A DNA stretch of 64,000 nucleotides from Lucifuga dentata. Taxonomy: Eukaryota > Chordata > Actinopteri > Ophidiiformes > Bythitidae. Numbering within the stretch: position 1 is the first letter of the stretch; every line of letters begins with the position of its first letter. The DNA is taken from contig VXCM01002238.1 in assembly GCA_014773175.1 (NCBI GenBank), forward strand, positions 9,054 through 73,053, written 5' to 3'. This document shows positions 10,950-22,110 of the stretch, one piece after another. The notes below the pieces were generated by a model. That model saw only the letters and a list, made by a program, of their open reading frames with translations, made no database searches and was not told where the DNA came from. The translations under genes and the position numbers were made by a program.

Positions 10950-11320
10950 GGGGCATAGCGATTATTAACACTGTCGCCTCACAGCAAGAAATCCCCTCGT
11001 GTTGCTGGTCCCCACAGGCTGCACTATGGCTGCCCAATTCAAACTGTTCAGATGGGTCAAACAAGCTGAACCATGGGATTATAAAACATATCATTACAAC
11101 AGGACAAATTTTATCTAGGTTTGCTCGTCCTTGGTGGAGATATATGCTCCAATGAGCATCCCCTGGCTGTATTATGTGTCTTTCTCGGCTGTTATAATTT
11201 TGTCTTTGTTCTTTTTGATATGCCTGCTTCTCCACCTTTGGCTCATTTCTCATAAGTGGACATCACAAGAAGAGGCTGTGTGATCCTGTAAAGCCCTTTG
11301 AGACATTATATTCAGGGCTG
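10950..11320. mobile_element. Mosaic of decayed retroposon fragments
   Basis: Short recognisable blocks of teleost interspersed repeats lie in series: CACTGTCGCCTCACAGCAAG (about 10970), CCTTGGTGGAGATATATGCT (about 11130) and TGTAAAGCCCTTTGAGACAT (about 11287). The last is the kind of sequence that ends L2-like LINEs, as also at 38538. The 128- and 84-codon frames over this region are shadows. Confidence 0.45.
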
Positions 11321-11321
11321 C

Positions 11322-11659
11322 TCATAGCCGATGTACAGACGCATGTGGACCCTCAAAGGGAAAATGCACGTCTGCTCTCCCTTCAACACTCATTTGCATA
11401 CCTAGCAGCTGCAGCTGAGAGAGAATGAGAGAGAGTGTGCACAGTTTTTCTGTCTTTGTATCTATCCTCCTGACTCTTGCTCTGCCTGTCTCCTCCAAGT
11501 TCAATTCTAATGAAATGAATTGAATTCGCCTTGAAATTTCAGGGGACCTGAGAGCATCCACCTGTCCTGCTGCAGGTAAAGAATCACGTTCTGCTTCTAC
11601 CTGCAGTCAGCAAACCGTTCTCATGGTTTTAAGCTTCAAGAAACAACCTTGATAAAATT
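11322..11659. other. Unique sequence, no gene seen
   Basis: GA-rich stretch around 11415-11440. No supported feature. Confidence 0.4.
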
Positions 11660-11772
11660 AAAGAGGTGTTGTGAGTTTTGGAGTGCATTCACTGTACACA
11701 CACACGCTTGTGAGTACAGTGAATGCACTCCAAAACTCACAACACCTCTTTAATTCATTCACTGTACTCACA

Positions 11773-11779
<7 letters not shown>
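11660..11779. repeat. Nested perfect hairpins
   Basis: The 37 bp at 11660-11696 are exactly inverted at 11715-11751 with an 18-nt loop. The 24 bp at 11702-11725 are also inverted at 11756-11779, overlapping the first structure. The second arm runs directly into the (GT)n tract. Confidence 0.9.

Positions 11780-11820
<41 letters not shown>
11776..11820. repeat. (GT)n microsatellite
   Basis: About 22 GT units adjoining the hairpin at 11660-11779. Confidence 0.95.
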
Positions 11821-11823
<3 letters not shown>

Positions 11824-12255
11824 ACCACCCTTTCACTCAATCAAGTGCAAGTCAATAAAGTGCTAAAGTGATGTTTAAAAAATCTTTTTACAACATGTTT
11901 AAAAAAAAAAAAAAAAAAAAAAANAAAAAAAAAAAAAAAAAAAAACTTTCACCAAAATAGATCTACTGGTTCTCATTTAAGTATCAGACTGAAAAAAGAC
12001 ATAATACTGCGGTATCCCGGACTGCATCAGGTTTCCCAGCATGCACTGGGATAACGTTCATATGCTCCTGTTCTTATATCTTTTTTATGCATAGAGAGAG
12101 TTGAGAGAAAGATGCCGTGTTGTTCTGCTTGTGCCACATTTTACATGTGTCACAATCTGCATGAAATGGGGTGATGGAGTGACCCTGCAGCATTTTGCTA
12201 ACTGTTAGAGACAGAGCGTGCACACAGGATATTACCTCCTCTCCGTGTTAAGAGG
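11821..12255. other. Unique sequence with poly-A gap
   Basis: Contains an A homopolymer with N at 11924 (about 11900-11945). No gene recognised. Confidence 0.5.
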
Positions 12256-12263
12256 CTTTAGTG

Positions 12264-12731
12264 CAGTGATTGCCAACCTGTCAATCAAGATGAATAGGTA
12301 GATCTTTGCCAGGTTCAAAGTCAATCTTTAAGGGTTAAAAATTATTTCCTTCTTTCCACCAATCAGAGCTCTGTGACTCCTACAAAACCCATTTGGTAAG
12401 GTGGTATGATCCACTTTACAATGCCCTGATTGGTTCAATCCCCTTTCAATTAAATCTTCAGTCAGGATAGCAGTTTACAGAGACTGGGTTAGCTAGCTGT
12501 CATGATGGAGGAGAAACGCCAATATTGGTGTCTATCAAGCTGGTAGACAACAATAAGGCAGCAATCAAGGCATAATTTCGTGTAACGATGGAGAGTTGTT
12601 TAAGGAGTAAAAAAAAGATACAGAATTATTCCACATTTGATCTTCTGTATGGGCTTTTATTTCAAGACAGATCTTTGCTTTTAGTCTGACATGAAAAGTG
12701 ACCTTGACTCAGAGAAGGTTGGCGCCCACTG
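12264..12731. mobile_element. Non-autonomous hAT element with 8-bp target duplication
   Basis: The left end is CAGTGATTGCCAACCT and the right end, on the minus strand, is CAGTGGGCGCCAACCT, a 16-bp inverted repeat with three mismatches. It is bracketed by CTTTAGTG (12256-12263) and CTTAAGTG (12732-12739), an 8-bp duplication with one difference. CAGTG termini and 8-bp duplications define hAT elements. At 468 bp with no transposase it depends on another element. Confidence 0.85.
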
Positions 12732-12739
12732 CTTAAGTG

Positions 12740-13390
12740 TTATGATTTCTGCTTTTCAGGAAAATAAAAACCTGCCCTTGTGTTCATAAGCTCGTCTCTG
12801 ACTGGTTCATTCTCTGAACCCCATCAGGAATTACAATACATACAACCGCTGATTTTACTTGATAGTGAGCTACACAATTCAGTGCGACTTGGCTTCACTT
12901 TGTCAAAAAGACAAAGTTTTTGGTAATTGTTGCAACAGCACATATAGATCAGCGAGTGATTGAACTTTAACAGAGTAACAACCATTGCAAACAAACTGAT
13001 GTCAGTGTTGCTGTCTCATTAATTCAGTCCTTGTTAAAGTATGCAAGATAACACAGAAATGGAGGAAATCTTAGGCATGGATGGTGCTTATACTTAGATT
13101 TAAGCTGTGATATACACACTGGGATGACAGCTTTTCCTGTAACAAATAATTATCACCTTCTGTTTTGTCTAAACTTACTGTATCTGTTAGGTTTTCTGCA
13201 TTCAGATATCAAAGGAGATAACTTTGCTAGCACTGATTAAGATGGGAGAATGTAAAAACTGACAAATGTAGCACATTTTCATACCTTATCTAGGAAGTTA
13301 AATTTAAAAATGTACTGTTGTTTATTTCCATGTTTCTAAATTACTGCAGAACTGCCACAGACAATGATCACTGGAATTGTGGGGGTGGGT
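12740..13390. other. Unique sequence, no gene seen
   Basis: AT-rich and repeat-free within this window. No coding exon recognised. Confidence 0.45.
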
Positions 13391-13396
13391 GATGTT

Positions 13397-13530
13397 ACTA
13401 GGGATGAGCGAGTACACCATTATCTGTATCTGTATCTGTTCAACCAACCAACTAAATTATCCGTATCCATACTCAAATGGGCGGGGCTTTACCCAAAAGC
13501 AGCATAACCTGGAAGTTGGTATTTTAAGCC
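13397..13530 (+). mobile_element. Probable hAT terminus fragment
   Basis: Starts CTAGGGATGAGCGAGTACAC followed by repeated TATCTG and by TATCCGTATCCATACTCAAA. This resembles one end of a common fish hAT-type repeat. The opposite terminus is not found within the next kilobase. Confidence 0.35.
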
Positions 13531-14168
13531 TGACATGGATATGCCTTGATCAGAAGTTGCTATATATAATATATATATATATAAAACTATTTACAGAACA
13601 GCCTTAGAATTTGCTTGATCAATGTTTCTGATCACAGTCAGAGAACTATTTATTCAACAAGTTTTTATAAACTTCAGCCAATCAATGAACACAATACATG
13701 CAGTATTAAGAAGTATGAAGTAAAATAAATGCATGAACTAGAGTTTTCTCAACATAACTGTCTTTTTCATTGATTTTTGTTTTATTTTTTAACTTTTTAA
13801 AATTTTAATTTAAACACTGAACCATATGATGTTGTTCATGTGATCACAGGGCTTTGACTTTTTTTTTTTTTTTATTTACAAAANTATTTCCTTATTTACA
13901 TGTCGCGGTAGCTATTCATAAAACAAACCCACATGCTAAAATTAAGACCTCTTTTATTCCAGTCATAAATTTCAGCTATGAAATCTGGGCAATGTTCAAA
14001 ACTGTATTTGCCTCATATGTGTTAGTGATCGATAACTTAAGATCAGTAACTTAAGAGGCAGGTTGGGGCTGGGGTGGGGCAGGCCTTGGACATCCTGGGA
14101 TTATGAGGCAACCTGGAAGTGGCGAGGACCAACACTCACACATGAGCATGAGGAGGGTCCAACATATC

Positions 14169-14201
<33 letters not shown>

Positions 14202-14485
14202 GGGACAAAGGTAACTAACCAGACATACACCTTGGCTGGATAGTCACTTTTCTTTACTTCCGAGACTGTGTATTTCTTGTTGATATAGGGGGTTANCCTT
14301 GGCTGGATAGTCACTTTTCTTTACTTCCGAGACTGTGTATTTCTTGTTGATATAGGGGGTTATATGCACAAGTATAGAGAAAATTATTAGATTTTGAGAA
14401 GCGAATCGACCATTTAGGAGAGCAGAGAAAAGAAAGAGTAGAAAGGCAGAGGACAAAAAGAAAGAACAAGATAAAAGTTAGTGAT
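13531..14485. repeat. AT-rich stretch with (AT)n, poly-T and (AAT)n tracts
   Basis: No gene. It holds a short (AT)n near 13562-13582, a poly-T at 13859-13874 with N at 13884, and (AAT)n at about 14169-14200. Confidence 0.6.
14230..14362. other. False tandem duplication at single-N gap
   Basis: The 66 bp at 14230-14295 recur exactly at 14297-14362 across N 14296. Two overlapping open frames on the minus strand are created by it. Confidence 0.9.
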
Positions 14486-14553
14486 TTATAAAATGGGGAG
14501 CCCCCAATTTATAAATCTGCTTAGGGCCCCCAGAATGCTATGACTGGCCCTGC
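14480..14553 (-). mobile_element. Possible hAT end fragment
   Basis: On the minus strand the segment begins CAGGGCCAGTCATAGCATTC followed by TGGGGGCCCTAAGCAGATTT, which resembles the CAGGGCC-type ends of hAT elements. No partner end identified. Confidence 0.3.
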
Positions 14554-14559
14554 AACAGG

Positions 14560-16395
14560 GATGGAAGAACGCTGAAATATTCTGGTGCAGGAAGTTGAAC
14601 AATAATGCAAACCTGAGGCTTTTTGAAAATAATTATTTGGTCACATATTACATAAGTACATATAGGTTTAACAAAAATATTGTAACTGTGATTTTGCAAC
14701 TGCAATATTTTAAACAACGTACAGAAGCGAGGCTATTTAATCATTCAATCCATTTTGAAGAAAAAAGATTCTACTTACAATATCAAGTTAGCAAGATGTG
14801 AGACAGAAATCTGTTTGACATTTAATGATCAAAAAGAAAATTCTTTAATCAGAGGAAAAGAGAAGGAAAAATAGTTGTTTAAGTCTCTACAAGCCATTAA
14901 CTCCTGTAAATAGAGCCATCTGCTGAGTCCTTGTGTGTTTCATGTCCTACTTTTCCTGGCACTGAGAAAAAACATGAAACATGAAATATGTCCCCTGGAA
15001 AAGGTAAATGGGAGTAGGCGTAGATTTAGGTAGGGGCGGTAGGGATGTGTCGCTACCAATATTGAGCCGCAAATGAATTGTCCCTACCAATATTTGTAAC
15101 AATCTCAAAGGCCCTTGTCGTTTAAAGTCCAGCAGAGCCTGGTCAGATCTATGCAGAGCTGCCAGGTTTGTGTGTTTTCTGTAAGAAGCGGCTGTTCTGA
15201 CTGGGTAAGACAGTGTGCTCTGTGATACCTGCTGATCTGGCAACCCGCAGTCTGTCTCATCTCAGTCTGCTGCCTGATATGTATCTGTGAGAGCAAATTA
15301 CAGCAGCAAATTTGAAGCGGTAAATAATTATAGTTATTAAACATCACAGAATTTAGAGAGCGTTTGGTTTTCAATGTTGATCGGGACATAATATTCTCAG
15401 TCATGCATGTTTACGTAGGACTGAGCATATTATGATTTGAGATTTAAATTTATTTTAACAGGAATCACCACAGGTGGAGATGCAGGGCTCAGGTGAGCTG
15501 TTATACACATAGTGAAATGACCACCCACTGAGGCATCTGATTGGTCAGTTTAATGCTAAGTGTTTCCTATTGGATAAAATCCTTGCCAATCAACTCAACT
15601 TGTAAAAAGTTATCTCCAAGCATTCTGATTGGCTGCTTTTAGTATACATTCTAAAATAGAATGGAAATGGAATAATGGAGACAAAATCTTTAGGAAATTA
15701 TCTTCACAATGTCAGTAAGAATGTGAACTTATTCCATATTTTAGCATGTTTTGGTCAGCTGACTCAATTTAATGCTGGCAGTGAGCAGCCTATTGGAAGT
15801 GTTATTGGCATGTATCCAGGTTTTTGTTGTTTTTCTTTTTGCCATGCAAGCAAATGATTTTTTTTAGTGGTTAAACAAAATATTCAAAAAATATTTTAGA
15901 TGTTTTTAAATGGCTACTGTTTCAAATAATTCCATTCATTATGTCTCACATAAAAATTGATAAAAATATTATGAATGCCAGCGTCTGAGCCATTAGGGGG
16001 CCTGTGTTGGGAGGAATAAGAAAAAAGCCATACAAGTCTTGTTTATATAAAAAAAATAAATGCATAAACAATGATAAATACATAAATGAATAAAGCAAAT
16101 ATTTTACACAATCAAGTTCTTTGTATGTGTGTTTGACATAGAAAAGTGTAAGACACAGCAAGTGCTGCACAACTGTGCATGTTGCTTGAAATAACTGTCC
16201 TTACCAATGTTGAAACCAAACCATCTTGGACCACCTGCTGTCAGATAGATTTAGTCCTAAATTTTATCATATAATCCCGAGAAACTCCTAATAAATCCCA
16301 GTCTTCTTTACAACATCATCAGCATGGACAGCAAAACAATGGAAAACAAACATTTGGAAAAGAGAAGACACTGTCTTGTTATTGATTTATGATAA
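14560..16395. other. Unique sequence, no gene seen
   Basis: About 1.8 kb without a supportable gene. Overlapping frames of 98-99 codons at 14947-15404 show no domain. A short phrase, CCTACCAATATT, at 15085 (and similar at 15052) resembles a fish repeat but is too short to call. Confidence 0.45.
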
Positions 16396-16399
16396 TATT

Positions 16400-16482
16400 C
16401 AGTTTCTTGGTAGTAATGGAACTTGTATGCGTATAGTATTTGTTGTGCTCAATAATGCAAAATCACCGGTATTCTCCTTTAA
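16400..16482 (+). mobile_element. TTAA-MITE fragment (right end only, subfamily 2)
   Basis: Matches the right end of copy 4: AACTTGTATGCGTATAGTAT, then GCTCAATAATGCAAAATCAC, ending TCTCCTTTAA with TTAA at 16479-16482. Confidence 0.6.
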
Positions 16483-17510
16483 GCTCAGAACCTTCAAAAA
16501 AAAAAAAAAAAAAAANAAAAAAAAAAAAAAAAAAAATCATCATACATTCCATTTTTACACATGGCTCAATCTGTTACTACAAAGCTACTAATTAGGTTTT
16601 ACAGTACGTGTAGAAGATGCATCTGTGTTTTAAAGAAATATATGTAAATATCCATTAAAACCCAACATAGCAGTTTATGTTCTCTTTTCATATTTATATT
16701 ATATTTTAAGTTAGTTATTCAAAAGTAAACATAATCAAAAACCTCGGGGAGATCAAATTTTAAAAAATCTAATTAAATACACTGATACTTCTTCTTAATA
16801 TGCTCAGTTTTAAACCTGTATTTTCTCTTCCTATGATTCTCAAAAAGGCATGAAAGCAATTTTTCATTGTATCTTCAAGGGCACAAGGAAAAACTGACAT
16901 GAGGGCAGACGTATCGGCATATTTCACTTTTCCAATGCTTTTCCGAGTTCTGTCTCAAAGCCACCAAACCCAGATGCCAGATTTTTTTTTTCTTTTTTTC
17001 TCTTATCCAGTTGTCTGTCGATGGCAAAACATTTCATTTTGCTTTTCTGTTTTTTGTGGAGCTGCTGGCGGCGACATACAGGGATGAGCAGTGTTTTTGT
17101 CAGTTGAGCTGTGTGAGGAATCCAGCATGAATCCGTATCACTCTGGATAAAACTGAGAAAACAAACATCTCAGTCACATGCCAACAGTTCAAGTCTGGGA
17201 ACAGCACAGATCCCTGGGAATACTGCTTTGATTATCATTCCTAAAAGCAGTGAATATTTTGGCGATTACCTAAATCCAACATTTACTTTTTTTATATAAT
17301 TATTCTTGGCAGATGCTTTTATGTAAATCTACAGAGCCCCTACAGGGACAAGAGAAAAACTAAATTCCTAGTTTCTAATGCACACCAGATAGTTTCTTGT
17401 GTGCACTTTTCTGGTAACTGCATATCCTCCTTTAAGTGGTTGATGATACCATCTGATATATTTTGGGATGTGCATCAGAAACAATCATGCATACACTGAA
17501 ATTAAAACAA
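16483..17510. other. Unique sequence with poly-A gap
   Basis: A homopolymer A run with N at 16516 (about 16497-16536). The remainder is unique with no recognised exon. Confidence 0.45.
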
Positions 17511-17928
17511 CTATTATAGTACCTGTTCAAAACGTGCTTATTCGGAACAGGTAGGACTTTATGGTGCGCACCGCAGCCTGCCATAATTTTGTTCTGTACG
17601 TCCTTGTGAGCTAGTTTTGTTTGCTGTATGAGGTTGGGTTGAGACCATGCCACTGGACCGGAGCATATCCTGCCGCGCTTTTATGTAGCCATGGCAATAG
17701 GCATGCGTTCCCCATGCATAATATGTGCATAATATTCCACTGACAGACCATTTTTACTGGCACAACTCAATTCGAGAACCGCTCATCCAAACAACTTTAC
17801 ACATGACACTGCACGTCCTTGGGTCCTGAGCAAAAACCTGCCAACTTCATACAGTGCCGGGTTCTAGAGATGTTGTTGCCACAGTCAGACAGACAGGGAT
17901 TTCTGCCTTTATAGTTAGACTACTGCAG
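17511..17928 (+). repeat. Dispersed repeat 'B', copy 1
   Basis: Contains ACTTTATGGTGCGCACCGCA, then GAGAACCGCTCATCCAAACA, CCTTGGGTCCTGAGCAA, GTTCTAGAGATGTTG and a TTTATAGTTAGA end. The same order is seen in copy 2 directly downstream and at 61441. Relative to those it has an extra block (about 17679-17752, CTTTTATGTAGCCATGGCAA onward) that also occurs at 18791. Class unknown. Confidence 0.8.
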
Positions 17929-18243
17929 TGCTGTTCAAAACATGCTTGTTCAGAACAGACAGACTTTATGGTGTGTGCCGCAGCCTGACATAAGCGCCCA
18001 TGGAGCGGAGCATCTATGCTGCTGCATCTGGAGTGTATCCTGCCGCACAGACTACTTTTTACCAGCACAGCTCAGTTAGAAAACCACTCATTCAAACACT
18101 TCACACACGACACTGCATGTCCTTGGGTCCTGAGCAATAAACCTGTTGAATATCAGCTTCATACAGTGTTGGTTCTAGAGATGTTGGTGCCACAGACAGA
18201 TGGATGGACAGGGATTTCTGGCTTTATAGTTAAGATTATAGTT
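17929..18243 (+). repeat. Dispersed repeat 'B', copy 2 (tandem with copy 1)
   Basis: Same order of blocks as copy 1: GACTTTATGGTGTGTGCCGC, AACCACTCATTCAAACA, CCTTGGGTCCTGAGCAATAA, GTTCTAGAGATGTTGGTGCC. It begins where copy 1 ends, forming a two-unit tandem array. Confidence 0.8.
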
Positions 18244-18261
18244 AAGATGAAGCATGTGCCT

Positions 18262-18780
18262 TTGACCAGGGTTCTCCAACTAGTCTTCCCCGAGGGCCAA
18301 ATTATGCCATGCATGCCAAGCCAAGGGCCACTAACCCCACCCCTCATCACCATCATTTCCCACTCCCCAGACCTGACCCAATCTTTTTGTCTCATTTGGT
18401 AATAATAACGGAAAACAAGTTTCTATTTTTTATTTATTTTTAACTTTTTATTTTTAAATGTAATCCTTTACAACTGGAGCAGCCCAGCATCAGGCCCAGC
18501 ACTTCCGTTGTAGTGTTTGCAGTGTTTTATAATCGCCATTTCTCAATGAAATGGAGATATACAAATATCTATGGAAAGCTTAGCTTCTCCCAAATAAAAT
18601 GAGCCCAACCATAACATTTTATGACCATGTAATCCCAAAATAAATGTAACTAAAGCACAAGATAGCCTCTGAGCTAAAACCTAGCTTTGTCGCTTCTCGA
18701 TGATGTAACTTCCGAGGACAGTCTAAATTTTAAAATCCCTCCCTGTGATTCAATAGTAGAGGATTTGATTGATGAGTCAG
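18262..18780 (+). mobile_element. Decayed hAT-like element
   Basis: Starts ACCAGGGTTCTCCAACTAGT followed by CCCCGAGGGCCAAATTATG. This resembles hAT ends with CAGGGGTTCTC and 'GGGCCA', a known pattern for Charlie-type elements. No matching inverted end is recognised before repeat B resumes at 18791. Confidence 0.4.
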
Positions 18781-18790
18781 TGGTCCTATC

Positions 18791-18960
18791 AGCTTTTATG
18801 TAGCCATGGCAATAGGCATGCATTCCCCATGCGTAATATGTGCGTAATATTCCACTGACAGACCATAGACTGTGTGCTCATCCATATGTAGTGTTCACGA
18901 TGTGTTCTAGAGACATTAGTGCCACAGACAGACAGAGAAACTGTAATTATAATAAGATTA
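18791..18960 (+). repeat. Dispersed repeat 'B', copy 3 (partial)
   Basis: Starts with the block CTTTTATGTAGCCATGGCAA that is otherwise found only inside copy 1, through ATATTCCACTGACAGACCAT, then GTTCTAGAGACATTAGTGCC. Confidence 0.7.
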
Positions 18961-18994
18961 TCATGTCCCTTTAGCAGCTCCATACAAATCAACA

Positions 18995-19072
18995 TGAATT
19001 CAAACTGGATTAGAGGCTGGGACCTTCTTGCTGTGAGGCAACAGGTCTAACTAATGAGTTATCATGTCAGAT
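18995..19072 (+). mobile_element. Short teleost retroposon fragment
   Basis: Contains GGGACCTTCTTGCTGTGAGG followed by CAACAGGTCTAACTAATGAG, a recognisable tail of the same abundant teleost repeat represented at 7888-8129. Confidence 0.5.
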
Positions 19073-20594
19073 CCTCCCTAAAACTGCATAGTAAATAAAA
19101 TTTCAGAGGCATGACTCATGCACATCTTCAGATATGGCCATTTAAAGTTATGATGTTGCTGTAGCACCTATCTGCAAAATGTTATCAAATTTGTGCCACC
19201 TGCCTTCTAAATGTGGCTGCAATTGCACAACGTGTTCAATAAATAATTACGGCAGTTTACACAAAATACACACTGCCTAGGAGAATTTGTTATGAAATTA
19301 TAATAAAATTGTTTGGACTATCAAATGCAAAAGAATAACTTTTTTGGGGGGAGCTCATCCAAGTATTACACTTATCAGCTTCCCTGAATGAAATTTGGGG
19401 AGAGCAGTTAAAAAAAGATGCTTTGTCAAACATTAATAGTCTATTTAGATTGTTTGCATCTCTAAACCTGATACATTCATCATTTAAAAAAGGCTCCTGT
19501 GCCTTAGATAAGAGCCAAAAATATAAATTGCTTTATCAAACGTGATGTAGTGGCTGTCTGCACTGAGAACTAATCAGTTTCTTGGACAATGGCCTAACTT
19601 TCTGCCTCATTTCATTAAAATCCATGAGGGAATTTTCTTAGATACATGTGTAAATAACAAAGAAACAAGCGGAGAGAATAATGTATGTGTAACACTGTCA
19701 CCGATAAGACGTTGATCTCTTTTTAAATATTTATTTCCTTACATTTAGCTTCTGCTACACATATTGTTATTGCCTTTTCTGTCTTTCATGTCAGTCAGGA
19801 TTTCTATTTGAGAATCAATTCTGCTGTTTGATTTAATTTTCAGATGAATTTCATCTGAAATTTCATCTTGTTTGCAACAAACGATTCATTGCCTTTGGCT
19901 TGTCTTGATTGCTTTTACGTTGTTTAAATTCACAATTTGTCTCTGTTAACAAACACCTGGAGAAATCCATACATGGCAAAGGGTTTGTAATTGTGAAGAT
20001 AATATTTGTAGATAGAAAACATTCATTTTTTATTCTCCTCTCTCCAGGTTCATTTATTTGCAACTGTGTTTTGCCTTATTTTTGTCTGTGCATTGCTAAA
20101 TTTTATTTCTCCATGCCGACATCCCACTTTGTTGGATTGCAGCATTAGAAATGCATCAATTTTCCCCCAAAATATAACACATTATCAATCTCAGGTTTGT
20201 AATTTTAGTGCTTTTTGTAGTTACATTTCATTCCTGTTTCCTGTTTGAAGACCGATGCTTGCTTGCGTTAACAGAGGCATCTGCCCTTCAGCATCCCGTG
20301 TTCATTCCCCTGACATCTTAATTAAAAGAAGGTGAGCCTGCTGCTAGTCAGCCTATCAATAGCTGTTTGTTACCAGCCAGTCAGGGCTGTAAAAAAAATT
20401 ACACCAGATCATAATCAGTACAAGGTACCTGTCTATCCATTTTCATGAGCAGAGGCTCTCCCACAGGGATAGAGCACCATCCTTGACTGACCTGACCTTG
20501 TGCAGGGCTGTCAGTTGAAGGACATCAGCATGAGTGGATGCAAAGAGCTCCAAAGTACATAGTGCATGTGTGTTTGGACTGTGTGTGTCTTTGG

Positions 20595-20649
<55 letters not shown>

Positions 20650-21321
20650 CTCAAGGGTGTGGGTTTGGATGAGTGTTAGTTATGGGAGAGGTGGGTGCTG
20701 GCAGACCTTGCACTTGTTATTTCCCTTGCTGCATGCATCCTGACAATGCTGAATAATTCAAAGGCATTAAAATGCTTAAAGCTGGTTAATCATACATTAT
20801 TGAGGTGGTGGTGGAGCTTCTTATGCCAGAATTTTTTTTTTTTTTTTTTTTNAAAAAAAAAAAAAAAAACTGGATATTTTCCAACACGTTCTAAAAAGGT
20901 AAATACAGCAATACACTAGCTATTTATAACAATATAATACAAAAATATGCCCTGAGAGAAGCAGTTTTTATTAAAAATGTGATATTAAATTAAAGAAGAA
21001 GTTATGGTTTACACATAAAATATGCAATTAAAACCATTATTAAACAAACAAAACTTCAGGGAATCAATAAAACTGTATGTCATAACAGCACAATAATATG
21101 CATAACAAATTATTACACCACTGATGCCAATTACTGTAATAAGACTGGACAAGACATCAATGGATGGATAGAATGCAATAAAAATATTTCTCATTAGTGC
21201 CAAACACAATGAGCTTGTAAATCCACAAAATGTTACTTTTGCATGTGCGAATTAAGAATTGCAGTCACAGCGGTGATAAATGGCTCCATGCTTGATGTTG
21301 AGTCAAAGCAACCAGAATGTT
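19073..21321. other. Unique sequence with (GT)n and T/A homopolymers
   Basis: Mostly repeat-free. Contains (GT)n at 20598-20644 and a T-run joined through N (20852) to an A-run at about 20831-20868. The block 19480-20400 has compact motifs such as ATCTTAATTAAAAG that could be regulatory, but no evidence beyond texture is available. Frames of 60-79 codons are unsupported. Confidence 0.45.
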
Positions 21322-21851
21322 GCACCACCGCTCAAAAGTCTGGAATCACCAGTGATTTCCCATAGAATCAGTGTTTCCAGTAATGTCAAGCTAGTTTTGT
21401 TTCATATGTATGTATAAAATGATTCATGTCTTTTAGTATCTACAGGTATACAATAATGTCCAAGAAGCCGTAAAAAAATTAAGACATTTTACAATTGTCC
21501 AGAATCCTGACATGAGTTGTATATGATTCCAAATTCACATAGAGAAGCTGTATGATTATTAGGAAATTCTAGATTATTCCCTGATGCTCTAGAAACTGAA
21601 TGACTAATATTTGCAAAGCAGAGATTAAATCTCATGGTGGAAACTTTGATGAGAAATCACTAAAATACTGTTATTTATCATTTAAAAACTCCCCCCTCCC
21701 TCCCCCAATATTTGAAATATTAAATAAAACATCTTAAAATACATTTTGGTGTTTGTTTCATATAATAGTAATTGTAAAAAAAAACACTATTATTGAATAA
21801 AATAGTAAGAACTACTTAAATGATAAGTGATTTAAAACTTTTGAGTGATAC
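21322..21851. mobile_element. Tc1-like non-autonomous element
   Basis: The left end reads CACCGCTCAAAAGTCTGGAA and the right end, on the minus strand, CAGTATCACTCAAAAGTTTT. 'ACTCAAAAGTCTGGA' ends are characteristic of fish Tc1-like transposons. The right end is followed by TA; the left TA is degraded. There is no transposase frame. Confidence 0.65.
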
Positions 21852-22110
21852 TGTACATCGTTGTTTTACTTCATTCATGGTAAATTTCCCACCTGGACTT
21901 CCCTGGTTGTGAGACACTTATTTGTCCATTTCCTACCAAAGTTATGGGTGAAACAATGCGCTCAACTCCAGTGCTTTGAGCTGGGTGCTGAATCCTCCAA
22001 AGACACAATTGAAGGTGATAAGTAGGACAGCACGCCGCTGATTACTTGATATTTTATTCCACGAATGTTTCAGGCAGCACCCTTCTTCAATGCACAGAGT
22101 AACTCCACAG
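21852..22110 (-). repeat. Retroelement-tail-like fragment
   Basis: On the minus strand, 22090 to 22067 reads TTGAAGAAGGGTGCTGCCTG then AAAC, followed by GGAATAAAATATC. This is the same 'TGAAGAAGG...GAAAC' class as at 10278 and 59762. No coding part. Confidence 0.35.

Noticed and set aside
10867..11253. 128-codon minus-strand frame
   Set aside because: Lies over a mosaic of retroposon fragments.
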